Positions 1 to 6,922 of a stretch of DNA of 19,760 nucleotides are shown piece after piece. Positions within the stretch are counted from its first letter, which is position 1; every line of letters starts with the position of its first letter. The position numbers were made by a program, and so were the translations under genes. The notes under the pieces are model-generated. The model did not search any database and was not told the DNA's origin. It saw nothing but the letters and a program-made list of their open reading frames with translations. Origin of the DNA: MADRE2 sp964397015 (GTDB lineage Bacteria; Desulfobacterota; Desulfobacteria; Desulfobacterales; Desulfobacteraceae); assembly GCA_964397015.1 (NCBI GenBank), contig CAYNHL010000068.1:1-19760 (forward strand), read 5' to 3'.

Positions 1-2374
1 TGTCGATCTCCACGACACTCGGCCGGATACCGGCACTCGAGGCCGGCGTGATGGTTTCGGGGATATCCTGGAGAAGGGTTTCCAGGAAATGATCATCGGC
101 AAGGGCTGTGATCAGGTCTTCTCTTGCCTTTTCCCATTTTTCATCCTCGAACAGCGGATCCGGCGGTGCTTTGACCTTGAAGATATCCAGTGCGATGTCG
201 CCGCCCCATGAATATGCCTGTGAAGCGACAATATCCAGTTTGTTCATGAAAAAAACACCGGCCACCTTGGAATAAAAGCCTGGTTTGTCCCTGCCGCAGA
301 TGGATACGGTCCGGATTCCTGTATTGTCATCAGCGGTTATCTGCCAGACAAAATCATTGTCATCCAGCAGCCGGTACAGGGCCAGGTGGTCTATGATGAC
401 AGTGGGCTCGACATAGAGCAGGTAGCGCCTGGACATGGAATCGAGTTCCTTTTCCAGGACTTCACGGTTCCAGGCATCCTTGTCCGGCATGGCACCGGCC
501 AGTGCCAGTACCTGGTTTTTTTTCTTCAGGATCAGTTTTTCAGACTTCCTTGTGGCCAGCTCACCTTTTTTCATGATGTTCATGGTTTTTAAAAACAGTT
601 CTTTCAAAAGGTTTTGAGTCCAGTCGTTCCAGGCCTTGGGCCCGGTAGCCATTGCATCGGCCACTGAAATTAGGTACAGCATGCGCAGCAGTTTTATTTT
701 GCCGATTCTGCCTGCACAGAAAACCGCGGTTTCCTCATCGCTGATATCACGCCGGGAAGCAGTGATTGCCAGAAACAGGTGGTTTTCGATAAGGAATACG
801 GCTTCATGGATATCTGATCTGGAAAAGCCCATTCTCGAGAAAATCCGTGCCGCTATTTTGGCTCCCTGCTTTGAGTGCTCTTTTGCAGGATCAGATTTGC
901 CTATGTCATGAAGCAGGCCCACCATGAGCAACAGGCCCTTGTCCCTGATCTCCCTGAAAACGGAATGGTAAAGAAGGGACATGGGGTTGTCCCCTTTTTC
1001 CCTGAAACTGTTCAGTATCTGTACACAACGGATGGAATGCTTGTCCACCGGGAACATGTGGTAGTGGTTGTACTGAATTTTATTGGTGATTGCGGAAAAT
1101 TCAGGAATAAATTTTTCCAGGATACCGGTGAAGAGCATTATCCTCAGGACATTGAATTTGTAGAAGGACAACGCCAGGATTTTCTTGAAAATATCGATGC
1201 ATTCAGGGTCCTGGACCAGGCGTTCATCCATCAGGTGGGCAAATTCAGTCACTACTCTCGTGGCCTCGATGGAGAGGGGTATCCTGGTTTTGCCGCTTTC
1301 ATGAAAAATTTTTATCAGCAGGTCCGGGTGCTGCAGAATCACCACAGTGTTGGCAAAATACAATCGTCTTTTTTTGATGACGATTCCGTGGACACTGGTC
1401 TGTTTTGCGGCAGTAGAAGTGTTCTTCAAAATACTGGAGTTTGTCATGATATTTTCAACCGTAATCTGGTTGATCTGTTTCAAAAATTCCATGCGGTTTT
1501 GCAGATCACCCAAAAACCGTTCAACAGCAGGCCGGCCGGGGGCGGACCGGTATCCCATGTGGGCGGCTACTTCGGTCTGGTATTCGAAATGAAGCTGATC
1601 ACATTTTCTTTTGGTGATGTGATGCAGGCGGTTTCTGATATCCCATATGAAAGAGAGAGAGTCTTTCATGATAAAAAATTCTTCGTGAGTCAAAAAACCG
1701 TAGTATTCCAGATCCCTGGTGGTTTTGATATCCGCTGTCAGCTTGGCGTACCACAGCAGGGTGTGGTAATCCCGCAGTCCGCCGTGTCCGGATTTGATGT
1801 TGGGGGCCAGCAGGTAGGTGGAATCCCCGAAATCATTCAGTCTTTTGTCAGTATGGGAAAGAAGGTCGGACATCACTTGCTTGATACGTCTTGGAACCAG
1901 GGCTGCCCTGAATTTTTCAATAAAACCAAGGTATGTCAGCGAAGCACCGCAGACAAAGCGGGCATCAAGGACCGTTGTCAGGATATCGAAGCGTTCAAAG
2001 GCCATTGAAAGGCACTCGTCGATGCTCCTGACTGCATATCCCACTTCGAACCCGGCATCCCACAGCGGATAGATGATTTCCTGCACAAAGGCCTCGGCTT
2101 CGTAGGGAATGTGTTTTTCAAAAAGGATCAGCAGATCGATATCCGAATGTATGCACTGCTCCCGGCGGCCGAATCCGCCCAGGGCAATGAGGGCCGGAGG
2201 TGTACCGGCAGCAGTCATTTTCCGGGCTGCGATGCTTTTTTCAAAAATACTGTAAAAATATTCATCCAGAATGGCGGTATGCTTTTCAAGGAACTTGGGT
2301 TCCAGATTGTCCAGCAGGTTTTCAATCAAAACTTTCTGCCGGTTCAGCAATATGTCACGTTCTTTTTTATACAT
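1..2374 (-). CDS. glnD: [Protein-PII] uridylyltransferase / uridylyl-removing enzyme, C-terminus cut by window edge
   Basis: Bifunctional nitrogen sensor that uridylylates PII (GlnB/GlnK) when glutamine is low and removes UMP when it is high; cytoplasmic. Translating the complement gives 791 open codons to the window edge. Residues 66-72 read GGFGRRE and 76-80 HSDID, the nucleotidyltransferase signature with Asp78 and Asp80 as metal ligands. PNIK...GGLRDYHTLLW follows, typical of GlnD. An HD phosphohydrolase domain has LLHDIGK with His489-Asp490. Near the edge the frame enters an ACT domain (DIVASQAYSW, then SVVEID). Family members are usually about 850-900 residues, so roughly the last 80-100 are missing, including the rest of the ACT region. 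The ATG at 2374 is preceded in frame by a TAA four codons upstream, which fixes the start; only a weak AAGGG precedes it. No glnB, glnK or amtB is visible here, and the gene appears to be transcribed alone from the gap before tatA. Confidence 0.95.
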   Translation of the reverse strand, partial: MYKKERDILLNRQKVLIENLLDNLEPKFLEKHTAILDEYFYSIFEKSIAARKMTAAGTPPALIALGGFGRREQCIHSDIDLLILFEKHIPYEAEAFVQEIIYPLWDAGFEVGYAVRSIDECLSMAFERFDILTTVLDARFVCGASLTYLGFIEKFRAALVPRRIKQVMSDLLSHTDKRLNDFGDSTYLLAPNIKSGHGGLRDYHTLLWYAKLTADIKTTRDLEYYGFLTHEEFFIMKDSLSFIWDIRNRLHHITKRKCDQLHFEYQTEVAAHMGYRSAPGRPAVERFLGDLQNRMEFLKQINQITVENIMTNSSILKNTSTAAKQTSVHGIVIKKRRLYFANTVVILQHPDLLIKIFHESGKTRIPLSIEATRVVTEFAHLMDERLVQDPECIDIFKKILALSFYKFNVLRIMLFTGILEKFIPEFSAITNKIQYNHYHMFPVDKHSIRCVQILNSFREKGDNPMSLLYHSVFREIRDKGLLLMVGLLHDIGKSDPAKEHSKQGAKIAARIFSRMGFSRSDIHEAVFLIENHLFLAITASRRDISDEETAVFCAGRIGKIKLLRMLYLISVADAMATGPKAWNDWTQNLLKELFLKTMNIMKKGELATRKSEKLILKKKNQVLALAGAMPDKDAWNREVLEKELDSMSRRYLLYVEPTVIIDHLALYRLLDDNDFVWQITADDNTGIRTVSICGRDKPGFYSKVAGVFFMNKLDIVASQAYSWGGDIALDIFKVKAPPDPLFEDEKWEKAREDLITALADDHFLETLLQDIPETITPASSAGIRPSVVEID

Positions 2375-2542
2375 GTCCAGCCCTTATGGTTTAACTGCTG
2401 CTACATTTCCAGCAATGTCTGTGCCAGCGCTTTGATTCCAATGCTTTCAGCACTCGCCGGCCGGTTTTGACGGCCATAAAATTCAAAATACCATGATTTT
2501 CAAACATCAAACAACAAAAATGTAAATTTTAGTTGTTTTTTT

Positions 2543-2558
2543 ATTACATTATTGTAAT
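2543..2558. promoter_or_regulatory. Palindrome ATTACA-N4-TGTAAT, candidate operator
   Basis: The sequence ATTACATTATTGTAAT is a perfect 6+4+6 inverted repeat in an AT-rich stretch about 170 bp upstream of the glnD start. Related TGTAAT half-sites recur at 2980-2985 and 2999-3004 in the tatA/moxR divergent gap. The geometry suits a dimeric transcription factor, but no specific regulator is recognised, and AT-rich DNA produces such palindromes by chance. Confidence 0.3.
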
Positions 2559-2631
2559 TTTATTAATCTGTTTCTGGTCTCAGTGATTGGCTGCAGGAAT
2601 AAATGTCGACAGGCAGTTTATGGATATGGCA

Positions 2632-2663
2632 GACTGGTCCGGCCGGAGACTGGTCCGGCCGGA
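2632..2663. repeat. Tandem 16-bp direct repeat containing self-complementary TCCGGCCGGA
   Basis: GACTGGTCCGGCCGGA occurs twice back to back (2632-2647 and 2648-2663). Each copy holds the palindrome TCCGGCCGGA, and the second extends to the 12-bp palindrome GTCCGGCCGGAC at 2653-2664. It lies about 30 bp beyond the tatA stop codon. It could form a strong RNA stem after tatA, but no U-tract follows on the minus strand, so a simple intrinsic terminator is not supported. Confidence 0.7.
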
Positions 2664-2693
2664 CGGCTGGAGGGGCAGAGAAAAGAACGCTGG

Positions 2694-2885
2694 TTATTCG
2701 ATTTTTTCAGGTTCTTTTTTTTCCTCGTCTTTTTCTTCTATTGCCGGCTCCTTTGTGGCTTTTTTGAAATTTTTAATGCCTTTTCCAAGGCCTTCGCCGA
2801 TCTGGGGAAGCTTTCCGGCTCCGAAAATGATCAGGATAATTACAAGGATGATTATCAGTTCGGGCATTCCTAATCCACCAATCAT
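2694..2885 (-). CDS. tatA: Sec-independent protein translocase subunit TatA
   Basis: Pore-forming or membrane-thinning subunit of the twin-arginine translocase, which exports folded proteins across the inner membrane. The 63-residue product has a short N-terminal membrane helix (about residues 9-22, rich in I, V and L), the FGAGKLP hinge, an amphipathic helix (IGEGLGKGIKNFKKA), and an acidic/lysine-rich tail. This is the classic TatA layout, and the short tail favours TatA over TatB. An in-frame TTG lies upstream at 2960, but GAGGAG sits six bases before the ATG at 2885, and the family starts just before the membrane helix, so 2885 is chosen. tatB and tatC are not adjacent, so this is a stand-alone tatA that must rely on TatC encoded elsewhere. 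Confidence 0.93.
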   Translation of the reverse strand: MIGGLGMPELIIILVIILIIFGAGKLPQIGEGLGKGIKNFKKATKEPAIEEKDEEKKEPEKIE

Positions 2886-2891
2886 GGTATA

Positions 2892-2897
2892 CTCCTC
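2892..2897 (-). promoter_or_regulatory. Ribosome binding site of tatA
   Basis: On the minus strand GAGGAG lies six bases upstream of the ATG at 2885. It fixes the short TatA start over the in-frame TTG at 2960. Confidence 0.8.
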
Positions 2898-2931
2898 ATT
2901 TGCAGTGTGCAGGGGTTTATTAATAGATAAG

Positions 2932-2960
2932 GTATTATCATTAAGCGGTCTGTGTGTCAA
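2932..2960 (-). promoter_or_regulatory. Candidate sigma70-type promoter of tatA
   Basis: On the minus strand a perfect TTGACA (2960-2955) is followed by either GATAAT after 15 bases (2939-2934) or TAATAC after 17 (2937-2932). Transcription would begin about 40 bp before the tatA start codon. The -35 is strong; the -10 choice is uncertain. Confidence 0.45.
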
Positions 2961-3128
2961 TCTTTGAAAAAGGGGTGCCTGTAATAAAAATACAAAAATG
3001 TAATTTTATTGATGGAGCCTGAATTATTTTGCAAACTCCTTGCAATGCCTGTCCGGCATGTTAAAAATACTTGAGAAAACCAGATTGATGATTATGGTAT
3101 CAGAAACGAAATTAAAAAGTCAATTTAT

Positions 3129-3132
3129 GGAG
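3129..3132 (+). promoter_or_regulatory. Ribosome binding site deciding the AAA+ ATPase start
   Basis: GGAG lies six bases before the ATG at 3139. The reading frame is open back to 3040, but none of the earlier ATGs has a comparable site, and the residues they would add do not resemble a domain. Confidence 0.6.
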
Positions 3133-3138
3133 AATGAT

Positions 3139-3996
3139 ATGACAACTCAAATTGCTTCCGGCCCAAAATTTTCAGGTGCAACCAGATATGTACTTGACCA
3201 GGAGCTGGCCGGCATCGTGAATATGTCCATGACCCTGGAAATGCCGCTGCTGCTCAAAGGCGAGCCCGGGACCGGCAAGACCATGCTTGCCCATGCCATT
3301 GCGGAAAACCTGGCCATGCCGCTGATAATACTGAACGTTAAATCGAGCATGAAACTGGTGGAAGCACTGTACCAGTACGATACGCTGACCCGCCTCAATG
3401 ACAGCCGTTTTGGGGATTCCAGCAGGGATGTGAGCAATATAAACGAATATATCAAAATGGGAAAGATCGGCCAGGCTTTTACGGCAGAGACAAGAACCGT
3501 TCTGCTGATCGATGAAATTGACAAGGCGGATACAGATTTCCAGGATGACATGCTCGATGTGCTGGACCAGATGCAGTTTGATATAATTGAAACTGACCAG
3601 ACGGTCAAGACGTCGTACCGCCCGGTGATCATCATTACATCCAACGCAAAAAAAGACCTGTCCGATCCCTTTTTAGGGCGTTGTAATTTTCATCACATCG
3701 CATTCCCTGATCCCAAGATGATGCGCAAGATCATAAATGTTCATTTCGAAGGCATAGACACCAGGCTGGCGGAAAACGCCATCAAGGCATTCTACAGTCT
3801 GCGCGGGATCGACGGAGTTGAAAAAAAGCCGGCCACGCGGGAATTGATCAACTGGATCCGTGCGCTCAATGCAGACCCTGATTTCCACGCCAAAGACCTG
3901 ATCAAGGGGAAAATACCCTATCTCGGTGTCCTGTTCAAGAAAAGTCCGGATTACGAGCGGGTGAAAAACCTGTCTTCCCGGCGCAGCCTGTTTTAG
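3139..3996 (+). CDS. MoxR-family AAA+ ATPase paired with a VWA protein
   Basis: Cytoplasmic AAA+ ATPase of the MoxR/CbbQ/CoxD class, expected to act as a chaperone or remodeller with its VWA partner. In the 285-residue product the Walker A motif is GEPGTGKT (about residues 42-49), and Walker B is LLIDEIDKAD. Further on, ITSN (sensor 1) precedes a likely arginine finger in DPFLGRCNF, and a C-terminal helical lid follows. The length is typical for short MoxR proteins. The start is set by GGAG before 3139; the in-frame ATG at 3040 would add 33 unconvincing residues. The VWA gene begins 14 bases after the stop, so the two are almost certainly cotranscribed. The substrate is unknown: no Cox, Cbb, Nor or gas-vesicle gene lies nearby to hint at a client. 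Confidence 0.88.
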   Translation: MTTQIASGPKFSGATRYVLDQELAGIVNMSMTLEMPLLLKGEPGTGKTMLAHAIAENLAMPLIILNVKSSMKLVEALYQYDTLTRLNDSRFGDSSRDVSNINEYIKMGKIGQAFTAETRTVLLIDEIDKADTDFQDDMLDVLDQMQFDIIETDQTVKTSYRPVIIITSNAKKDLSDPFLGRCNFHHIAFPDPKMMRKIINVHFEGIDTRLAENAIKAFYSLRGIDGVEKKPATRELINWIRALNADPDFHAKDLIKGKIPYLGVLFKKSPDYERVKNLSSRRSLF

Positions 3997-4009
3997 GCGG
4001 CGGTGAATT

Positions 4010-5203
4010 ATGTTTGTAACCTTTTTTTATACCCTCAAGGAAGTCGGCATCCCTGTGACTCCCACCTCGTTTCTGACTCTCCAGAAGGCATTGAACAACG
4101 GCCTGGTGAACACCCTGGATGATTTTTATACCTGTGCCAGGTCCATACTGGTCAAGAGTGAAAAATATTTTGACCTCTACGACCAGGTGTTTGCCCACCA
4201 TTTTGAAGGGGTGCCGCTGCCTGATGACGTTGGATTCGAGATCGATGAAATCGCAAGGGGAATGCTGGATGAATGGCTCAAAAATCCGAAAAAAGTGGCA
4301 GATGCCCTGGGAGTTTCAGAATCCGAGCTCAAAAAGATGTCTCCGGACGAACTTATCGAATATTTCAAGGAGCGGCTCAAGGACCAGGATGGTGAACACC
4401 ACGGCGGCAGCAAGTGGATCGGGACCGGAGGGACCTCTCCGGTAGGCCATTCAGGATATCATCCCGGAGGTATGCGGGTAGGGGGTGAATCCAGGAATAA
4501 ATCTGCGGTCAAGGTTGCCAATGAAAGGCGCTACAAGGATTATTCAACCACTGGACCTTTGACCCAGGCCCGTATCGGGGAGGCGTTGAAGAGATTGCGC
4601 AACTTGATTCCGGCAGGCCCCAGGGATCACATCAACGTGGACGAAACCATCAGGGAAACCATGAGAAACGGAGGGGAAATAGAACTGGTATTCGACCGGG
4701 CCCTCAAAGATCGCCTCAAAATAATCCTGGCCATTGACAACGGAGGCTGGTCAATGGATCCGTATATATCGGTGGTGCAGTCTCTGTTCGATTATGCACG
4801 GTCTCAGTTCAAGGAAATCAAGACCTATTTTTTCCACAACACCATTTACGATTACCTGTGGGAGGATCCTGCACGCCATCGCAAACCTGTCAAGGTGTCT
4901 GACCTGGCCGGAAGAGATCCTGAAACAAGGGTGATCATTGTCGGGGATGCCAGCATGGCCCCTTACGAGCTAATGGCCCATGACGGTTCCATCCATATCT
5001 CTGAGCGCAGCGGAAGACCCAGTATCGAACAGCTCAAATTTATCCGGGATACATTTGCAAAAAGCGTCTGGCTGAACCCCGTGTCAGAATCCATGTGGGG
5101 TTACACCCATTCCATCATGGCAATAGCAGCCATATTCCCCATGTTCGAACTGTCTTTGGACGGGCTTGAAAACGCCGTTGCGTCACTGATGTCTAAATCC
5201 TAG
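4010..5203 (+). CDS. VWA domain protein, CoxE-like (COG3825 type)
   Basis: Probable cytoplasmic partner of the upstream MoxR ATPase; biochemical role unknown. The 397-residue product has no signal peptide. Residues 1-130 are helical and acidic. A Gly/His-rich linker (about 125-160) follows, then a VWA-like domain from about 230. The metal site is degenerate: where VWA domains have DxSxS, this one reads AIDNGGWSMDPY around Asp243. The stretches GDASMAPYE and WLNPV...WGYTHSI are landmarks I recall for this uncharacterised CoxE-like group, and they support the family call. GGTG about eight bases before the ATG at 4010 supports the start. The stop codon (5201-5203) overlaps the convergent tatD stop. 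CoxE and CoxD act in maturation of Mo-Cu CO dehydrogenase, but that function cannot be transferred here without the cox genes. Confidence 0.85.
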   Translation: MFVTFFYTLKEVGIPVTPTSFLTLQKALNNGLVNTLDDFYTCARSILVKSEKYFDLYDQVFAHHFEGVPLPDDVGFEIDEIARGMLDEWLKNPKKVADALGVSESELKKMSPDELIEYFKERLKDQDGEHHGGSKWIGTGGTSPVGHSGYHPGGMRVGGESRNKSAVKVANERRYKDYSTTGPLTQARIGEALKRLRNLIPAGPRDHINVDETIRETMRNGGEIELVFDRALKDRLKIILAIDNGGWSMDPYISVVQSLFDYARSQFKEIKTYFFHNTIYDYLWEDPARHRKPVKVSDLAGRDPETRVIIVGDASMAPYELMAHDGSIHISERSGRPSIEQLKFIRDTFAKSVWLNPVSESMWGYTHSIMAIAAIFPMFELSLDGLENAVASLMSKS

Positions 5204-5988
5204 TCGCTGTCAATGTCGAACAGGGTACAGGTGTTGTTCCAGATCTGGTGTGCAAGGCCGGATATTTCCTCTTCCCGGACCGCTGCCAGTGTTTCCAGTA
5301 CCGAGGCGACAAACGCGGGCTCGTTTCGCCTGAATTTGTTCCGCTGGGGTTTGGGGGTCAGGTAAGGGGCATCAGTTTCGATAAGGAGGCGGTCCGCCGG
5401 AACCAGGGAGACAAGTTCCCTCAGGGGGGCTCCACGCTTCGGGATGGTCAGAATGCCGGTTATACCGATGTGGTATCCTAAGTCCAGGTAATTGAAAAGC
5501 TCTTCTTTGTTGCCGGAAAAACAATGGACCACCCCGTGGCGCCGCCGGGGGGAATACGCTTTTATGATTTCATGGAACCGTCCTTGAGAATCGCGTTCAT
5601 GAAATATCAGCGGCAGATCCAGTTCATCGGCCAGTACCAGTTGTTCTTCAAAACATTTTTCCTGGACATTTTTGGAAGAATGCATCCGGTTGAAATCCAG
5701 GCCGGTTTCTCCCCATGCCCTGACACAGTCATTTTCAGCGGCAAGAGAGGCCAGTTCCCGGTAAAGATCTCTTGAGGCCTTTGCGGCATCATGGGGATGC
5801 AGGCCAACCGATGTGACAAGACCCGGGTGTGCGGCTGAAAGTGCAATTGCTTTGCGGGATGTTGCGTAATCGATACCTGCAATCATGATCTTTTCAACTC
5901 CAATGTCACGGGCCCGCTGAAGCATGTTTTCAAAATCATGATCATAGCAGGTGTCATCAATATGGGAATGGCTGTCAAAAAGTTTCAT
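5200..5988 (-). CDS. tatD: TatD-family metal-dependent deoxyribonuclease
   Basis: Cytoplasmic TIM-barrel hydrolase of the TatD/YcfH family, associated with 3'-5' exonuclease activity on DNA. The 262-residue product shows all expected metal ligands: DSHSHID (His7, His9), GETGLDFN (Glu94), LIFHERDS (His130), HCFSGN (His155) and IETDAPYL (Asp206). The family landmark RNEP is near residues 221-224. Length is normal. Two ATGs compete: 6024 and 5988. Neither has a good ribosome site. The second is preferred because family members typically begin just before the DSHxH motif, and because a TATAAT on the minus strand at about 6037-6032 would leave almost no leader for the first. Despite the name, TatD is not needed for Tat transport, so proximity to tatA should not be over-read. 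The gene is convergent with the VWA gene and divergent from ftsE. Confidence 0.92.
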   Translation of the reverse strand: MKLFDSHSHIDDTCYDHDFENMLQRARDIGVEKIMIAGIDYATSRKAIALSAAHPGLVTSVGLHPHDAAKASRDLYRELASLAAENDCVRAWGETGLDFNRMHSSKNVQEKCFEEQLVLADELDLPLIFHERDSQGRFHEIIKAYSPRRRHGVVHCFSGNKEELFNYLDLGYHIGITGILTIPKRGAPLRELVSLVPADRLLIETDAPYLTPKPQRNKFRRNEPAFVASVLETLAAVREEEISGLAHQIWNNTCTLFDIDSD

Positions 5989-6042
5989 CGTATGTTTTTG
6001 TTTTATGTTTGCTTTGCCTGTCATTTAAGATTATAAAAGCCA

Positions 6043-6092
6043 AAGCCTTCACTGAGTGGAAGAAGCCGGTTTACGGGCAGCAGTGAAGGCTT
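6043..6092. repeat. Long inverted repeat between tatD and ftsE
   Basis: AAGCCTTCACTG (6043-6054) is perfectly complementary to CAGTGAAGGCTT (6081-6092), giving a 12-bp stem around a 26-base loop. It lies between two divergently transcribed genes, and neither side has a T-run, so it is not an intrinsic terminator. It could be an operator, a REP-like element or a leader structure. Confidence 0.65.
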
Positions 6093-6121
6093 GGGTAAGG
6101 AAAACTGATTTGCAGCACTCC

Positions 6122-6150
6122 TTGACACATAGGCTGTATATCAGTTAATT
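6122..6150 (+). promoter_or_regulatory. Candidate promoter of the ftsEX-envC-ctpA-yibQ operon
   Basis: A perfect TTGACA (6122-6127) is followed after 17 bases by TTAATT (6145-6150). The -10 element is weak, so the call rests on the -35 and its position about 45 bp before the ftsE start. Confidence 0.35.
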
Positions 6151-6183
6151 TAGCTTCAGTCAAATGCCCGTGACCATATGAGA

Positions 6184-6190
6184 TTAAAGG
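6184..6190 (+). promoter_or_regulatory. Ribosome binding site deciding the ftsE start
   Basis: AAAGGTG lies five bases before the ATG at 6196. The in-frame ATG at 6178 has no such site, so the downstream start is preferred. Confidence 0.55.
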
Positions 6191-6195
6191 TGTCA

Positions 6196-6891
6196 ATGAA
6201 AGATATAGCCCGGACCAATACAATTATCAGGTTGTTCAATGTCAGCAAGCGCTACGGCAGCAAGCTGGCATTGTCCGATATTTCCCTGGATATTGAACAG
6301 GGAGAATTCATTTTTATATCCGGTCCTTCAGGGGCTGGCAAATCCACGCTGCTCAAGGTATTGTACCTGTATGAGAAGGTGTCCGAAGGCCAGATCATTA
6401 TCGACGGCATGAACCTGGCCCGGATCTCGAGATCGAGACTTCCGTTTCTGCGGAGGCGGTTCGGGATGGTGTTCCAGGATTTTAAACTGATTCCCAACAG
6501 GAGCGTTTATGCCAACGTGGCCCTGGTGCTTGAAGCATCAGGGCGCAAGCCGGGTTATATAAGGAAAAAAGTCATGCAGGTGCTGCGCACGGTCGGGATG
6601 GAAAAAAAAGTCAACGCACTGCCGCCCACCCTGTCCGGTGGTGAACAGCAGAGGGTGGCAGTGGCACGGGCAGTGGTCGGGGAACCTGCCATTATCCTGG
6701 CCGATGAACCGACCGGGAGCCTTGATGCGGCATCTGCGCAGGCAGTGATGGACTTTTTGATGGAATATCACCAGAAAGGGGCAACCATACTGATTGCAAG
6801 TCATAATCTCCAGCTTCTGAGCAACGCGGTACAGGGCCGCTGCATCACGCTGGAGGAAGGAGTGATGAAAGGCACAGCCACCATGCTGTAA
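6196..6891 (+). CDS. ftsE: Cell division ATP-binding protein FtsE
   Basis: Cytoplasmic ABC ATPase that with FtsX forms the FtsEX complex at the division site, driving periplasmic amidase activation rather than transport. In the 231-residue form, Walker A is GPSGAGKST (about 43-51), the Q-loop is at VFQDFKL (Gln94), the ABC signature is LSGGEQQR (146-153), Walker B is IILADE (166-171) with EPTGSLD following, and the H-loop is ASHN (His203). VFQDFKLIPNRSVYANV is characteristic of FtsE over LolD-type proteins, and the next gene confirms it. An alternative ATG at 6178 adds six residues. It is the first gene of a five-gene plus-strand run, 31 bp before ftsX. Confidence 0.95.
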   Translation: MKDIARTNTIIRLFNVSKRYGSKLALSDISLDIEQGEFIFISGPSGAGKSTLLKVLYLYEKVSEGQIIIDGMNLARISRSRLPFLRRRFGMVFQDFKLIPNRSVYANVALVLEASGRKPGYIRKKVMQVLRTVGMEKKVNALPPTLSGGEQQRVAVARAVVGEPAIILADEPTGSLDAASAQAVMDFLMEYHQKGATILIASHNLQLLSNAVQGRCITLEEGVMKGTATML

Positions 6892-6922
6892 ATTTCATGG
6901 AGAGGAAGCTAAAATAAATCTC

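Larger units (their letters stand above)
2375..2693. other. Intergenic region between tatA and glnD with palindrome and GC-rich direct repeat
   Basis: This 319-bp gap separates two minus-strand genes. The half nearest glnD is moderately AT-rich and contains two tiny minus-strand reading frames without ribosome sites. The middle (about 2510-2570) is strongly AT-rich and contains a perfect 16-bp palindrome, a plausible glnD control region. The half nearest tatA carries a tandem 16-bp GC-rich repeat. No convincing -35/-10 pair for glnD could be chosen. Confidence 0.6.

Noticed and set aside
875..2008. A 377-codon open frame on the plus strand
   Set aside because: It lies opposite glnD, whose minus-strand translation has all catalytic motifs. 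The plus-strand product has no recognisable domain and shows composition typical of an antisense shadow.
2583..2967. Plus-strand open frames opposite tatA
   Set aside because: The minus strand encodes an unmistakable TatA with promoter and ribosome site; the plus-strand products are Phe/Ser-rich shadows.
3040..3068. TTGCAA-N17-AAAAAT as a promoter for the MoxR/VWA unit
   Set aside because: Only a partial match at both boxes in AT-rich DNA; not strong enough to list.
3040..3138. Upstream extension of the AAA+ ATPase from ATG 3040
   Set aside because: The 33 added residues do not match the family, and the only good ribosome site lies before 3139.
6043..6092. Inverted repeat as an intrinsic terminator
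   Set aside because: The loop is 26 bases, no T-run follows on either strand, and both flanking genes point away from it.
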